Source: Isochrysis galbana (taxonomy: Eukaryota; Haptophyta; Isochrysidales; Isochrysidaceae). From it: 64,000 nucleotides of DNA. The stretch is from the NCBI GenBank assembly GCA_018136815.1, contig CM030938.1:1896202-1960201 (forward strand), in the 5' to 3' direction. Below, piece by piece: positions 11,158 to 22,350 of this stretch (position 1 is the first letter of the stretch; each line of letters opens with the position of its first letter). Under the pieces are notes generated by a model. It was not told the DNA's origin. It worked only from the letters and a program-made list of their open reading frames with translations, and did no database searches. Position numbers and translations under genes: made by a program.

Positions 11158-13205
11158 ATGTTGGCCTCGCTCATGCTCTCCCTCAGCCTAACCAGCAGCG
11201 GCATCAGTGGCCGGCTGCTCTCCGAATCGTTGAACTTCCCCTCACCGCCGCCACCGCCGAGTCCGCCCAGCCCACCGCCCAGCCCTCCGCCACCGCGCCC
11301 TCCCCAAATCCTCTTCCGCTTCTCGCCGCCGCCGCCGCCATCGCCGCCAAAGCCGCCGCCATCGCCGCCCTCACCGCCGCCACCCCCCTCACCGCCACCA
11401 TCGCCGCCCTCGCCACCACCAAGCTCGCCGCCGCCCTCGCCGCCCGGCCCGCCACCGCCCTCGCCACCCAGACCACCGCCAGCGCCGCCAGCGCCGCCGA
11501 TGCCGCCGCCGCCTCGCCCTCCGCCTCCGCCTTCACCGCCACCTGCGCCACCACCGCCACCCTCGCCGCCCAAGCCGCCGCCGCCATCACCTCCTTCGCC
11601 TCCATCGCCACCGCCACCCTCGCCATTCACGCCGCCGCCACCACCGCCCCCTAAGGCGCCACCGCCACCACCGCCAGCCCCCTCTCCATCGCCTCCGCAT
11701 CCCCGTCCGCCGCCAAGCCCTCCCCCGCCTCCGCCCTCGCCGCTGCCACCATCACCCTCGCCGCCGCCGCCCCGTGTGTCGCCATATCCTCCACCCGCCC
11801 CCCCGCCGCCGCCGCCAAGCCCGCCACCGCCTCCGCCACCGCCAAGCCCACCAACCCCGCCACCACCACTCCCTCCATCGCCGAGCCCACCGCCGCCGCC
11901 TGCCTCGCCTCCTCCTCCTCCTCCGTCCCCTCTTCCCTTGCCGCCGCCACCACCACCGCCATCTCCGCTGCCACCCTTTCCGCCGCCTCCGCCACCGCCA
12001 AGCCCACCAACCCCGCCACCACCACTCCCTCCATCGCCGAGCCCGCCGCCGCCGCCTGCCCCGCCTCCTCCTCCTCCACCGTCCCCTCCTCCCTCGCCGC
12101 CGCCACCGCCACCACCCTCCCCGCCGCCTCCCTCCCCGCCACCTCCCCCCCTTCCGCCCCCTCGCCCCCTCCTTCGCCAGCTTTCCCGCCGGGCAATGCC
12201 CCGAGGTCCCCGCCGCCCTCGCCGCCATCTCCCCCTCCCCTACCTCCCCCATCGCCCCCTCCGCCCTCTCCGCTTCCACCGCCCTCGCCTAGTCCACCTA
12301 CACCCCCACCGCCATCCCCTCGACCCCCACCGCCAAGCCCGCCTCCGCCACCTGACCCGCCCCCGACGCCTACGACGCCAAGCCCTTTGCCGACGCCATC
12401 GTTCGCGCCATCTCTACCGCCCTCGCCACCGGCACCCCTGCCGCCCGTCCAGGCCAACCTCGTCTTAGAGAGGATACCGGTCATCTCCAAGCACTTGGCT
12501 CACGGCATGTGCATGGTCTTTGCGTTCGGCCTCTTCTTCCCAGGCGCTCTTGCCAGCTCGCTCGGCTGGCGCTCGCCCGCCCTTGCACCTGGACGGTGGT
12601 TCGTGATACACGGCGCCATGACCGTTGTGGGCGTGCTGCTCGCCTTGATCGGCTTCATCATCGCCCTAGCCATGACGCCTGCAGGCTCGCACTTCAATCA
12701 TGGCCATGAAGTCGTGGGCCTGATCATCATCCTCGTCGCACTTACACAGCCAATATTTATCGTGGTCTCCCGCGGCATCCCTACTGCCGAGAAGGAGGGC
12801 ACCACCATCCCGAGGCAGCGGGTGTGGGACATTACGCAGAAGGTTTGCAGCGTTGTGCTATTAGTTGGGGGGATTTACCAAGTGATCTCGGGCTACGCGC
12901 GCACGCAGGACCTCGTATTCTATGGCTACGGCCAGGATGGTCTCACGCCCGAGTCTAAGCGTCCAGATCCGCCCTCGATGGAGAGCACCATAGTGCTATA
13001 CTTTGTGCTTCTAGTCCTTGTGCTCGTCGCTCTTGGCTGGGGCCTCAAGCGCTCCTACGGTCGCGGCATCAAGCTGAGGCGCGGTGGCAAGGGCCGGGGC
13101 TCCGAAGCTCGTGCGGAAGGCTCTCTCTCGAAGCTGGGGCGTTCGTCCACCAGCGTCCCTGTCCCCGCGGTGCCTCGCCCTGCGGCCTCCTCGGAGCATG
13201 TCTAA
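11158..13205 (+). CDS. Proline-rich protein with C-terminal cytochrome b561 membrane domain
   Basis: The ATG at 11158 starts a signal-peptide-like segment (MLASLMLSLSLTSSGISG), then about 390 residues of SPPPPP/PPSPP repeat resembling pherophorin or extensin stalks, then a b561-type core of several hydrophobic helices ending at 13205 (about 680 aa). His residues that could bind haem are seen in 'HLAHGMCM', 'WFVIHGAM' and 'NHGHEVVG'; the fourth family His, expected in 'RVWDITQKVC', is replaced by Gln. b561 proteins move electrons across membranes, usually from ascorbate. The frame changes once, near the C-run at 12145-12151; one additional C would join the two parts, so this is either a sequencing or assembly length error, a polymorphic tract, or a small intron. 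The basic C-tail would face the cytosol. Earlier ATGs (10813) give only GA-repeat sequence. Confidence 0.7.
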
Positions 13206-13714
13206 AGAGCCAACATCGCTAGATTGAATGCACGTTGACACCGCGCATTCTAGATGCCCACATGCACGATGCATTGGGCAATGTCAAATATTGTTTCCCA
13301 AAATGTCTAGTCGGTGTGCTATTTGTGCTCGAACGAACCCTCGATATCTCTCTCTTTCTCTCGTTTACTGTTGGTGTTGCGCACTACTTCAATCCTTGCA
13401 GGTCGCGCTATCAGCTTGCACATTGTGCACTACGTGCTTCTCAGAAGTTGCGCCAACTTGATTGATTAATTAATCAATGTTATGACAAAGCCTGTTGGGC
13501 AGGGCGGGGAGATTACGCACGGCTGCCGGGTTCGGAACGAGGTGGTTGCGCCTCTTTCCTCCGCGCGGCTCACACTCGCCCACTCGGAACCTCCATGCGC
13601 ATGCGCTCGGCTTGTGAATGCCCCAGGCGAGGGCTGGGCGACCGCGACCGTAGTCGTAAAAAAAAACTTCTTAATATTCTCGCCGCGCGCGCGACCTCGC
13701 TAACCGCCTATGTA
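13206..13714. other. Intergenic, AT-richer than its surroundings
   Basis: No gene recognised. Contains the dyad 'ttgattaattaatcaa' near 13460 and, at 13668-13700, a short stretch ('cttcttaatattctcgccg') that recurs at 58590 and, divergently, at 30120. Confidence 0.5.
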
Positions 13715-13892
13715 AAGGTGCGGGCCATCAAAAGTCCCAGTGCACCACCCGAACACGGGGGGAAATTACCCCCCGCATATATACATGTTATATTTACTAG
13801 AGTATTCGACCCCCCTCTCCGACCCCCCTCCCCCCCCCCCCCCCGCACACACACACTCAATTGCATCGTGATCACAGCAGAGTAACCTGCAC

Positions 13893-14000
13893 CTTGAGCT
13901 TCCTCAGCTGTGAGAGCATTGGCTGGCTCTCCGCGCCAATAGGGTTGCACGAGAGGTTTACCGACGACAGCCGGAAGCTCCGCGCGAGCTCGCACAGGCG
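13893..14000 (-). CDS. LRR exon, downstream copy
   Basis: 36 codons on the minus strand between a TGCAG acceptor-like site and an AAG|GTGCAG donor-like site: 'RLCELARSFRLSSVNLSCNP' followed by 'IGAESQPMLSQLRKLK'. The Lx2Lx..NLSxNxIG pattern is that of ribonuclease-inhibitor or NOD-type leucine-rich repeats. The next exon downstream is not recognised, so the gene may be broken here. Confidence 0.5.
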
Positions 14001-14205
14001 CTGCACGCCCGCCGGTCCGCACATCCCGTGAAGGTGCGGGCCATCAAAAGTCCCAGTGCACCACCCGAACACGGGGGGAAATTACCCCCCGCATATATAC
14101 ATATTATATTTACTAGAGTATTCGACCCCCCTCTCCGACCCCCCTCCCCCCCCCCCCGCACACACACACTCAATTGCATCGTGATCACAGCAGAGTAACC
14201 TGCAC

Positions 14206-14313
14206 CTTGAGCTTCCTCAGCTGTGAGAGCATTGGCTGGCTCTCCGCGCCAATAGGGTTGCACGAGAGGTTTACCGACGACAGCCGGAAGCTCCGCGCGA
14301 GCTCGCACAGGCG
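14206..14313 (-). CDS. LRR exon, upstream copy
   Basis: Nucleotide-level duplicate of the exon at 13893-14000, with the same splice-like borders and phase 0 on both sides, so extra copies would lengthen the LRR array without breaking the frame. Confidence 0.5.
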
Positions 14314-14519
14314 CTGCACGCCCGCCGGTCCGCACATCCCGTGAAGGTGCGGGCCATCAAAAGTCCCAGTGCACCACCCGAACACGGGGGAAATTACCCC
14401 CCGCATATATACATGTTATATTTACTAGAGTATTCGACCCCCCTCTCCGACCCCCCTCCCCCCCCCCCCCCGCACACACACACTCAATTGCATCGTGATC
14501 ACAGCAGAGTAACCTGCAC

Positions 14520-15124
14520 CTTGGTACACAATCCCAATCTCGTCGTCGATGACGCATGCTGCAAGTGGTTGGGGCAAGTCTTTGATCAATGGGTCGCCGC
14601 GCGGCGTAAGTTCCCGTCGCACACCCGTGGCTTTTAGGGGCTTCTTGAGGAGGAAAGGCATTCGAGTGCCAAGAGACAGAAGCGCTTCGTCAGCGCAAAA
14701 TACGTGCAACATCAGTCGAGTCCTCGCAACCGAGATTATCACGCTGAATATTGGACATAGAAGTTTGCGCATTGGCTACTTGAGGGGCGGACTCGCCCTT
14801 GGGCGGGAGTACTCCCCCCCCCCATGTGACTGAGATCTAGTTGTGGGAATGTCTGTTTAATGTGTTTCGTGACGGGTTTTATAACACAATCGCGTGCAGC
14901 AATCACATCTCCGCCATGACAATCTCCCAAACTACATATCGCCCGCGCCGCAGGCGCTCAACGCACGAGAAGTTGCCTTGCTTGCACGCGGCCATGAGGG
15001 CTGTCAACCCTCCGCCTGCCGCGCTCTCCTCGAGGCGTCCTGCGTGACCCTGTCCGAGCAGGAGCTCGACGGCTCGTACATCGTCGCCCTCTCGTGCGCA
15101 TGCGCGCACGAGTGGTGGTGTCAT
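14520..15124 (-). CDS. Ankyrin-repeat exon and following exon of the same gene (partial)
   Basis: 15124-14903 on the minus strand encodes two ankyrin-type motifs: 'TPPLVRACAREGDDVRAVEL' with 'LLGQG', then 'GGGLTALMAACKQGNFSCVE'. At about 14715-14520 a second protein-like stretch ('ADEALLSLGTRMPFLLKKPL' ... 'ACVIDDEIGIVYQ') ends at the same CAAG|GTGCAG donor used by the LRR exons. I therefore join ankyrin, linker and LRR exons into one minus-strand gene. The start and the intron between 14903 and ~14715 are not defined. Ankyrin and LRR units are protein-binding scaffolds; no catalytic domain is visible. Confidence 0.45.
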
Positions 15125-16240
15125 GCCTTTGACCTTCCTCTCTCGTCAGGGAGAACGAGGCGAAGGAGGGGGCTGGGGCGGATAGAGAGGCTGGGGCGCT
15201 GGGCGGATGGGGGACGGCTCGGCGGCTAAGGAAGGGGAGGGGGGAGGCGAGGGGTTGGGGGGGCTCGGCGGGGAGGGGGGGGGGACTCGGCGGCGGGGGA
15301 AGGGGCGGGGGGGGGGGGGGGACTCAGCGGCGGGGGGAAGGAGGGGGGGGGGGGGGGGGGGACTCAGCGGCGGGGGGAAGGGGGTCGAGAATAATCATAC
15401 CGTCAGGGGTCAGGGGGCCCAATCTTTTCACAAGCAGTGTGACCTTTTCACAGGAGGCGTCTGTGAAAAGCCCAGTGAAGTGTGTGTGTGTGTGGGGGCA
15501 GTCACAATGGGGACGGTCGAAGTCCCGCGCCTTTTGGCGCGGAGGAGGGGGGGGGTATTGGAAGTCACAAGTGTCAGAGCGGGGACGGTAGAAGTCCCGC
15601 ACCTTTAGCCTCGCCCGCTTCCCTTGTCCCTCCTCCACCTGCCTTGCGGCACGTCCCCTTGTGCTCTACCTAGGGGCTGGGTGTTGGAGTCTCCAGTGGC
15701 AGGCGGTGTGTATGCCGGTCCCCGATGGCCTAACTTCCTCCTTCCTCGTATGCCATCGGGCTGCACCGACCTTTGCGTGTGTCCTCTTTGTGTATAGCAG
15801 TGTCAGGTGTCAGTGAGTTGGTCTGTCCGTGAGTATCCGTCCGGTAGCCGATGGGGGGCGGCTCGCGGCGGAGGTTCTCGCGTTCAGGCTAGTCGTTCCG
15901 CCATATTGAGCGCTTGTGCTATTGGAACTAGGTTCGAATTCATGATTGGGGCTCCTTTGTCGTTTGTTATAAAGATAGGGGTGCTAAGTTCTCGGGGGGT
16001 CTAGAGCCTGATTTCTAGTGTGTGTGGCATGTTTGAAAGGGCGCTGGGGGCACCATTCGTAACATAATTTAATGATATGTTTATGATAAATAAATCTATC
16101 TATCGTAGAGTTGTCAAATCATTTGTCGGTGAACGACAGAGAACTTACGTTTCCCGGTCGCAAAATTACAGTTGTTTCGCCGGGCCCTCACCCTCTCTAA
16201 TCCTCATCGAGTCCGTGTTTCCATATTGCCTTTCTTGCAT
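15125..16240. other. Intergenic; G-rich minisatellite and unassigned repeat
   Basis: 15200-15385 is a GGCGGGGG-type minisatellite with units such as 'gactcagcggcggggggaag'. Around 15520 and 15590 'gggacggt(c/a)gaagtcccgc' occurs twice, 70 bp apart. No gene is recognised up to 16240. Confidence 0.55.
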
Positions 16241-16247
16241 TTAGGTA

Positions 16248-16456
16248 GAACCTACTTTTATAAGTGGGGGACAATGGGGGCCTCGCGCCCCCCTCACACC
16301 ATCGCGGACACCCCCCGGGGTGGGCCCGTACAATCAACCCCAGCCCCTGCCCTTTGGCAGGGGCAGGGCACTCATCAAACTGGCCCAGACCCTTCGGGGG
16401 CGCGGCCCGCGAGCTGCACTCCCACGCCCGCGCTGGGCCTGCCCTCAAGCTGACTC
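16248..16456 (-). repeat. LINE-like 3' end, family C2 copy
   Basis: Shares 'acctacttttataagtgggg', 'caatgggggcctcgcgcccc', 'gggcccgtacaa', 'gccctttggcag' and 'gggcctgccc' with 57826-58060. On the minus strand this is a 3' terminus with a G/C hairpin followed by a short dyad (ACTTATAAAAGT), the same architecture as family C but with a different sequence. It is truncated near 16456. Confidence 0.6.
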
Positions 16457-17127
16457 GACGTGACGTACGAAATCGGGGGCCGCCGCGCTAAGCTGCCGAT
16501 TTTGTGCTCGCTTTGGATCCATGGGTTAATCCTCCTCTTCTAGGTCTCTCGTCTCGTATGGTTAAATGAACTCTCTTGGCTCGACATCGGGAGACGTCTC
16601 GATTTAAGTCGGGGGGTGTTGTATTCCTGCCCATCTGAAGGCTGTAGCTGTAGGCATGAATATTCGTGTAAGGTACGTGCTCATAATTACAATTGAATAG
16701 TTCCCCGTGTTGCCGCTGACGCACAAGACACACAGATTCGGATTCCCCATGGTCTCAAGTCCAGGTTTGCAGATTTTGGTCTCGAAATTTGCGATTCGAA
16801 TTTGGTTTTTGCTGTTACCATAATTGTTGGCTCGTTTAAGGTAATAAACCGGCATGACTTCGACTTCTCGTTCTGCAGTTGCTCTGCGAGACTCTCTCTC
16901 TCTCTATCTCCGTCCGCCTCTCCTCGGCCGACGGCAGGAAGATTCGTCCAAAACATTCTCCGGTCTCAAGATATCTCGTGGGGGGTCTCTCCGCGCTCCG
17001 CGAGGGAAAGGACGCGATCTCGCTCCGAGATTGGCCTCGCGCCCTCCCACGCTGCCCCGCCGTGCCTTCGGTCCCTCGCCCCCCCCGCGGCAGGTTCTTT
17101 CCCTCGGCGTGCCGTCCGTCGCCTCCG

Positions 17128-17375
17128 GCCCTCTTCTCTTACTTTCTCTTGATGTCATCAAATGTTCCATATGACCGTCTGTTGTCTTCTCTCATCTATC
17201 GCTCATATCTCCCCAACGAGATCTGCCCTCGTTGTGTCGGCCTCCCCTCTGTCGCATGTCTGCGCGTTGCTGAGTTGCCCTGGTGCCGACGCCTGTCCGT
17301 CCGTCCAGGTGTGGTTAGTTTTCGCCCCGTTTGGTTTAGTTTGTGTGGCTTTGTGTCCTCGAGCTTTTTGTAGCA
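17128..17375 (+). repeat. LTR-A internal fragment
   Basis: Matches the reverse complement of 23660-23920: 'cttgatg(t/a)catcaaa(t/c)gttcca', 'gccctcgttgtg', 'gtggttagttttcgccccgt' and 'ttggtttagtttgt'. Both LTR ends are missing and the copy is more diverged. Confidence 0.65.
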
Positions 17376-19533
17376 ACTTCGGCGACGCCCACCGTGTTCC
17401 CAAGCGAGTCCCCCCGAGTTCCCGAGTCTATACCCCGAGTCAACGAGTCAATACAAGTCAAGCACGCGCCTGAGCCACCCCCAGTCGCCTGCCACCACCT
17501 CCCACAAGCCTCCTTCCGCACTTCCGCGCCCTCCGTGCGTCATGCGTCATGCGTCGTGCGTCGATCACCATGCCCGTAGTCAACCCCGAGGAAAGCTCCA
17601 TGAGCTCCCCGCAAGAACCGCATTCCGCGCTAGCTGCCGGCGCGCCCTCGCAGGCAATCTCCAAGAGTGTGGTGTGGCCGGTAGCCCGAGGCCACGGGCC
17701 GTGCGGCGCGACCGGGGTCGCGCTCACCTGCTCGGCCTCTGCGGGCGGACGCGGTCGCTTCGCCTGCGACAGCTCCATGGGTACTGTGGGGGCTCCCGCG
17801 GCGGGGGGGCCGAAGCTAGGAGAGGTGGGGAGCGGCGGCGCGCTCCATGCTCCATGGCGACCAACTATAAAGTTAGTTGCGTGGACAATTACCGCAACAC
17901 GGTAAAATAAAACTCAAATCCTCGAATTTCGAGACGAAGATCGGCGAACCAGGACTTGAGCCCAGGGAGTGAGAATCCGCGAATCTGCACGCCTTGCGTG
18001 ACCACGACGAACCTAGAAGACGGTATGTAACGCGAAGAATGCACGTACTCATGCCGAAATATTCATGCCAAAAGGCCTGAATACAACAAGGCCTCCATTT
18101 GCCCAATACCGATTTTCGATTTTGCCCTCCGAACCCCCCTAGTGAGTGACCGGGTTGTAGGAGAGCGGAATAGATAGGGACATAGGGACCATTGTAGAAG
18201 TCTCAAAACGATGGCAACCGTGCTAGCACTAGCACCAGAGCTCGGTGGAGTCACACCAGGCGTCGGGATCGCGCTCATCTATGGCGAGTGGGTGGTGTGT
18301 AGTGTGTAGTCGAACGGCACGTCTGTGCGCTCGATGATCGGCATATGCATCTCGCAGTAGTAGTAGTACGGAGTAGCGGGAGAGTCAGCCCCATGACCGG
18401 AATCTCACTGAGGCTATAGATAGAGGGACCTCGCGTCCGTTCCCCCGCTGCCCCCCCCCCCCCCCCGGGGGCGGGGGCCAAAAATACTGCGGCTTGAGGC
18501 AAAGTGGGAAGTGAAGTGTGTCGAGAGAGTCGAGAGCTCTCCCTCCCCCCGCAGCAGCCAGGTGTGGGCTTCCCCCCCCCCCCCCCCCCTTCCTCCTTTC
18601 AGCCTCTCTCTCTCCCTCTCTCTCCTTTCTGTCTCCTCTCTGTCTCCTCTCTTTCTCTCTCTTTCTCTCTCTCTCTCTTCTCTCTCTTCTCTCTCCTCTC
18701 TTCTCTCTCTCTCTCTGCGGAGATCCGTCATCACTCGCTCCGTCATCACATCATCAGATCTCGTCGGGGCTCGGCCTCGTCAACCGCGCGTACCGCGGCT
18801 CCTTGCCCCCCCCCCCCCTCTCCCTCTCTCTTCTCTCCCCCCCCCCCCCTTTCTCTCTCTCTCCTCCTCCCCCCCTCTCCCCCCCGTATCTTTCTCATTC
18901 TCCCTCCCGCCTCCTACGTCTCTTCCCCTAAGAAACGTCCGCAGGCTTTAGTTTCTTTTCGTGACGTGGCAGCATTCTTCTCAAAGTAGGTCGACCGCCC
19001 TCTCCTCTGCCTCTTCCCCATCTTCGCCTATGATATAGAGTGGGAGACTTTTCTACGGAACCTGGATCGCGTGACTTCTCTGCCCCACAACAGTCCCATC
19101 ACAAGAAGGGAGCCTCCTCTCTCTCGCCCTCTCAGGGAGAGAGAGGGAGGGAGGGAGGGAGGGAGGGATGGTGGAGGGAGAAAGAAGAGAGGGAGGGAGA
19201 GAGAGAGAGAGAGAGAGCCTCGCGTGCTCTCTCTCCTCTCGTCTCTCCTCGCTCGTCCCGTCCAACCCCTCCGCTCTCCTCCTCCCTCTCGTCTCTTCTC
19301 ATATACTCTAGAGTACAGATCTCTTCTCCCTCTCCTCTTTCCCTCCCTCATTTCTCTCTCTCTCCTCCTCGACTGCCTCCCTCCCCCACAATCTTCCTGC
19401 TCGCTCTTTCCCTTCTCTCTCATACATCTTCCCATCTCTCCTAACCGTCTCTCCCTCTCCCCCAGCCCCCCCTCCACCCCTCTCCCGCTCCTCACGGAGG
19501 AAGACCCTCCTTCTCCTACTCCCTCCACAGGGG

Positions 19534-19575
<42 letters not shown>

Positions 19576-19582
19576 GATTGGC
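17376..19582. other. Intergenic; repeats and microsatellites
   Basis: Direct repeats of 'tgcgtca/tgcgtcg' at 17538-17562. At 17725-17880 a segment ending 'caactataaagttagttgc' resembles 34790-34930, the end of another dispersed family. A C-run and CT tract lie at 18580-18715, GGGA repeats at 19140-19170 and GA repeats at 19195-19218 and 19540-19573, the last directly before the next gene. No gene is recognised; long Ser/Pro/Leu frames follow the microsatellites. Confidence 0.55.
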
Positions 19583-20158
19583 ATGTCGTGGAGCCCGTTC
19601 CTTCTTTTGGCGCTAGCGCTGCCCGCCCACGCCTCCACCCCTCGCGCCCCCTTCGTCCTTTCCAATCTGAAGGCACTGCCGCCCTCGCGAGTCACCTCAC
19701 AGACTCTCGAGCTCCGCCACGACTCTCTCCAGGGCACCACACTCGTCGACGATGAGCGGATTGAGTGGCAGCGAATGGGGCTCATCTCTAACCTTCACGT
19801 CCCCGAGGAGGCCTTCGTCCAAGCCGCATCGCACGACCAGCCAATACAGCTCGACCTGCGTGACGATGGCGCACCGCTCAACGCCGCAGATGTTTTGTGG
19901 GAGCGCATGGGCTTCATCGACTCGATCCAGATCCCGCACAAGGCATTTATGCAGGAGATATCACGACCCAAGCGTGTCGACCTCGCGCCATCCGGCATCG
20001 GCGGGATGGTTGGCGGGATCCTGGGAGGCAGGCACTCGCAGGACAAGCGCCGGCGCGCTCTCAGGACGCAGACTGCAGCCCGCGACATCCGCTTTGCCAT
20101 GGCAGTTGGCGCCGCCGGAAAGCAGCAGCATCGTCCTGATGGGACGGTGAAGCCATGA
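19583..20158 (+). CDS. Small secreted protein with internal repeats, function unknown
   Basis: A 191-residue single-exon frame. Residues 1-17 (MSWSPFLLLALALPAHA) form a clear signal peptide. The body holds an internal repeat: 'EWQRMGLISNLHVPEEAFVQ' at 61-80 and 'LWERMGFIDSIQIPHKAFMQ' at 105-124, giving W-x-R-M-G-[LF]-I-x-x-[LI]-x-[VI]-P-x-x-A-F-x-Q; a weaker third unit starts at 'FVLSNLKALPPSRV' (24-37). A glycine-rich hydrophobic segment (GIGGMVGGILGG, 138-149) and a basic tail follow. I do not recognise the family. A GA microsatellite lies directly upstream of the ATG. Coding use is supported by the signal peptide and by conservation between repeat units. Confidence 0.6.
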   Translation: MSWSPFLLLALALPAHASTPRAPFVLSNLKALPPSRVTSQTLELRHDSLQGTTLVDDERIEWQRMGLISNLHVPEEAFVQAASHDQPIQLDLRDDGAPLNAADVLWERMGFIDSIQIPHKAFMQEISRPKRVDLAPSGIGGMVGGILGGRHSQDKRRRALRTQTAARDIRFAMAVGAAGKQQHRPDGTVKP

Positions 20159-22159
20159 CAACCTACCCGCAGAGCGCCTAGTCGTTGCGGGCCTGCTCTA
20201 GCGGCATATCACGACCGCCTACACTTCTCCCATTTTCACGTCGCTCTGAATGTCTAGTTGTTCCCCTGAGAAGACCAGTAGCTTCCGCACTCTCGCCGTG
20301 TCCCAGTCCCATCGTATCATTCTGAATCGACTGGTCTCCATCGCATGATGCCTTTTGGGGATACTATAGCATCACCCTTTGCCTGATCATGGTGGTCGCC
20401 GCTCTAGCGCGAATACGCTTTGTGCAAGGGGGTAAAAATCTCACCCATCCATGACCATGCTGCCCTTTCGACCTCCGCCTTGGACCTCTTTGTGCCTGTT
20501 GCCTTCATCAATCAGTTGACTTGCGGAAGGAGACAAGATGTGTGGCATTATGGCTTCGCTGCTCCTTGGACTCGCCCCATCTCTGGGAACTTTGGAAGCC
20601 GTTGATGGGCGACCTTGTGCACGTCCTCTTGCATGAGCATGACGATCCATTCATTTGCACCCGCTCTTTGATGCTATCCTGTCACCTCCAGCGGGTTGCC
20701 CCCCATGCCTAGCACAAGAGGCATACTCGAACAGCCTCGGACTCTCTCATAAAGTGTGAGGTTCAAACTCTTATCTCGCAACATGCTACGTACCAAGTGC
20801 TCATGTTAAATAAGACGTTGCGGCAGGCTGCAAGGGACATGGCTGACTTGCCGCTCTACTCATGTGGGTTGTGCTTGCTGGCAGCGCTCTTTCATGAATA
20901 GATGATTGTTATTTGTCGATTGCCCGGGTCCCTCGTTGTGCAAGTATGAGTCGTAACTGCGGATCTTTCAGATTTGAGAAGAGTGTGAAAGCACGGGCTT
21001 GATATCACATATCACTTTTAGAGACCGCCTGCGCCAAGCAAGGCACGCCTGCAGCTATGGCAGAACACGGTTCTTGCGGGGGCCCAAGGATTTTTATGGG
21101 GTGTGACTACTGACCACGGGCATTGCAAACGACGCACAGAGGACGCGGACGCGGAAATGTGGAAGGAGGCTTGTCGTTGAAGGGATAAGGGACAGGGTAC
21201 AAGAGGAGGGAGGAGAAGGAGAATGAGAATGAGAGCAAAGATTATATTTAATAGAGAGGGAGGGCAAGGAGAGAGAGCGCGCGCGGGGAAGGGGGGGAAG
21301 GAGGAGGGAGAGAGAGAGAAAACACTATTGGAGATGCCTACAAGTATACTACTAGCTCGCCCTCCCTACTCCCTACGGGCACCCGGAGACGACGCCCTTG
21401 CCCCAGACCCAATTTAACGAGCCTCAGCCGGAGATCATAAAACACATTTTATGGTCTCGGAACGGGTGCAAAGTGCACAATGGCATCGATAATGTCAAGA
21501 AGTGGCAAACACCGTCCATTCGCCTATCTATCTGGGTACTAGAAAACACAAGCAACAAGCTGCAAGACTTCAATCAACTACAGCAAGCCCAGGCCGACAC
21601 AACCACCTACAACCGACTTACGCTACCGCCGCCACGCTAGCTAGCTACGTTCTTCTACGTTCCCGCTGCGCCGCAGCCGCCGCACACCACCACGAAAGCG
21701 AACGCGCTGGGGCACCAGGAGCGTGCGGAGCGCCGGCGCGCCGGCGCTTCTCCGATCCTCCTTGCTCGCGGCTGCCTGAAGAAGAAGCGGAGGCGGAGAT
21801 GCGAGCGCAGGTGCGAAGCCGCAGGCGGAAGACGGAGGAGGCTGAGGAGGTGGCGGTGGCCAGACTGTGGGGCGCCAAGCAATTGTAGTAGCCTATCCCC
21901 TTATGTTTATTAGAGTGAGAGTGAGTGTGAGTGCCATTACTTGTTCCTAGATATCGCGCTGGCTGCCAGGGACCAGGGAGCAGCCAGGGCGGCAACAAAA
22001 AGCAGTGTGGTCATGACAGACAGTGAGTCAGAAAGTGCTACAGGAGTAGAGTCCAGGTCCAGATGTTGGGACACCTCGTGGTACTGCAGATCTCACGATG
22101 ATACCTCTGGGCCATGGTGTTACAACAACACTCACGGTGATGCAGAAAATCTCACATAT
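20159..22159. other. Intergenic; no gene recognised
   Basis: The frames (20420-20605, 21502-21888 and others) show no family resemblance. Purine-rich tracts occur at 21190-21325. The segment 22020-22160 precedes family D and may belong to the same repeat. Confidence 0.5.
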
Positions 22160-22350
22160 ATATATGACGAATTGGAGTGGCCCATAGGGGCCCTGAGGGC
22201 AATGAGGCAGGAGCAAGGCCGGCGGCAGGCGCGGCGAGGGAGACGACTTCAGAGGTGCTGACGGGCTGAAGCCCGTCAGCAGAGGAAGGCGGGCAGGCGG
22301 GCTTGGGCGAGGGCGAGGACGGCGGCGAGAACGACATCGAGCGATAGGGG
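22160..22350 (+). repeat. Dispersed repeat family D, copy 2
   Basis: Second copy of the 190-bp family seen at 6096-6285, with the stem-loop CTGACGGGCTGAAGCCCGTC preserved by a loop-only change. It is followed at 22350-22450 by AT-rich 'ggatat' repeats with dyads. Confidence 0.65.

Larger units (their letters stand above)
13715..14520 (-). repeat. Tandem repeat, 2.6 copies of ~314 bp (exon plus intron unit)
   Basis: Units start at 13715, 14031 and 14344 ('aaggtgcgggccatc'), so the periods are 316 and 313 bp; differences are mainly in the length of a C-run. Each of the first two units includes a 108-nt LRR-coding stretch on the minus strand plus about 205 bp that looks like intron; the third has only the intron-like part and then runs into a different exon at 14520. 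Confidence 0.85.

Noticed and set aside
10929..12490. Glycine-rich and Ala/Val-rich minus-strand frames opposite the proline-rich gene
   Set aside because: They are the antisense of SPPPP codons. The plus strand has a signal peptide and a b561 domain.
13715..14520. CRISPR array
   Set aside because: Units are long, adjacent and near-identical over their full length, with no spacers, and the context is a eukaryotic gene.
16879..17373. Protein-coding gene of 164 codons
   Set aside because: Its second half is LTR-A sequence, which is found with a different reading in the solo LTR.
17930..18015. tRNA gene on the minus strand
   Set aside because: A T-arm-like pairing exists (CTGGG/CCTGG with GU pairs), but D-stem and acceptor pairing fail and the A box does not fit.
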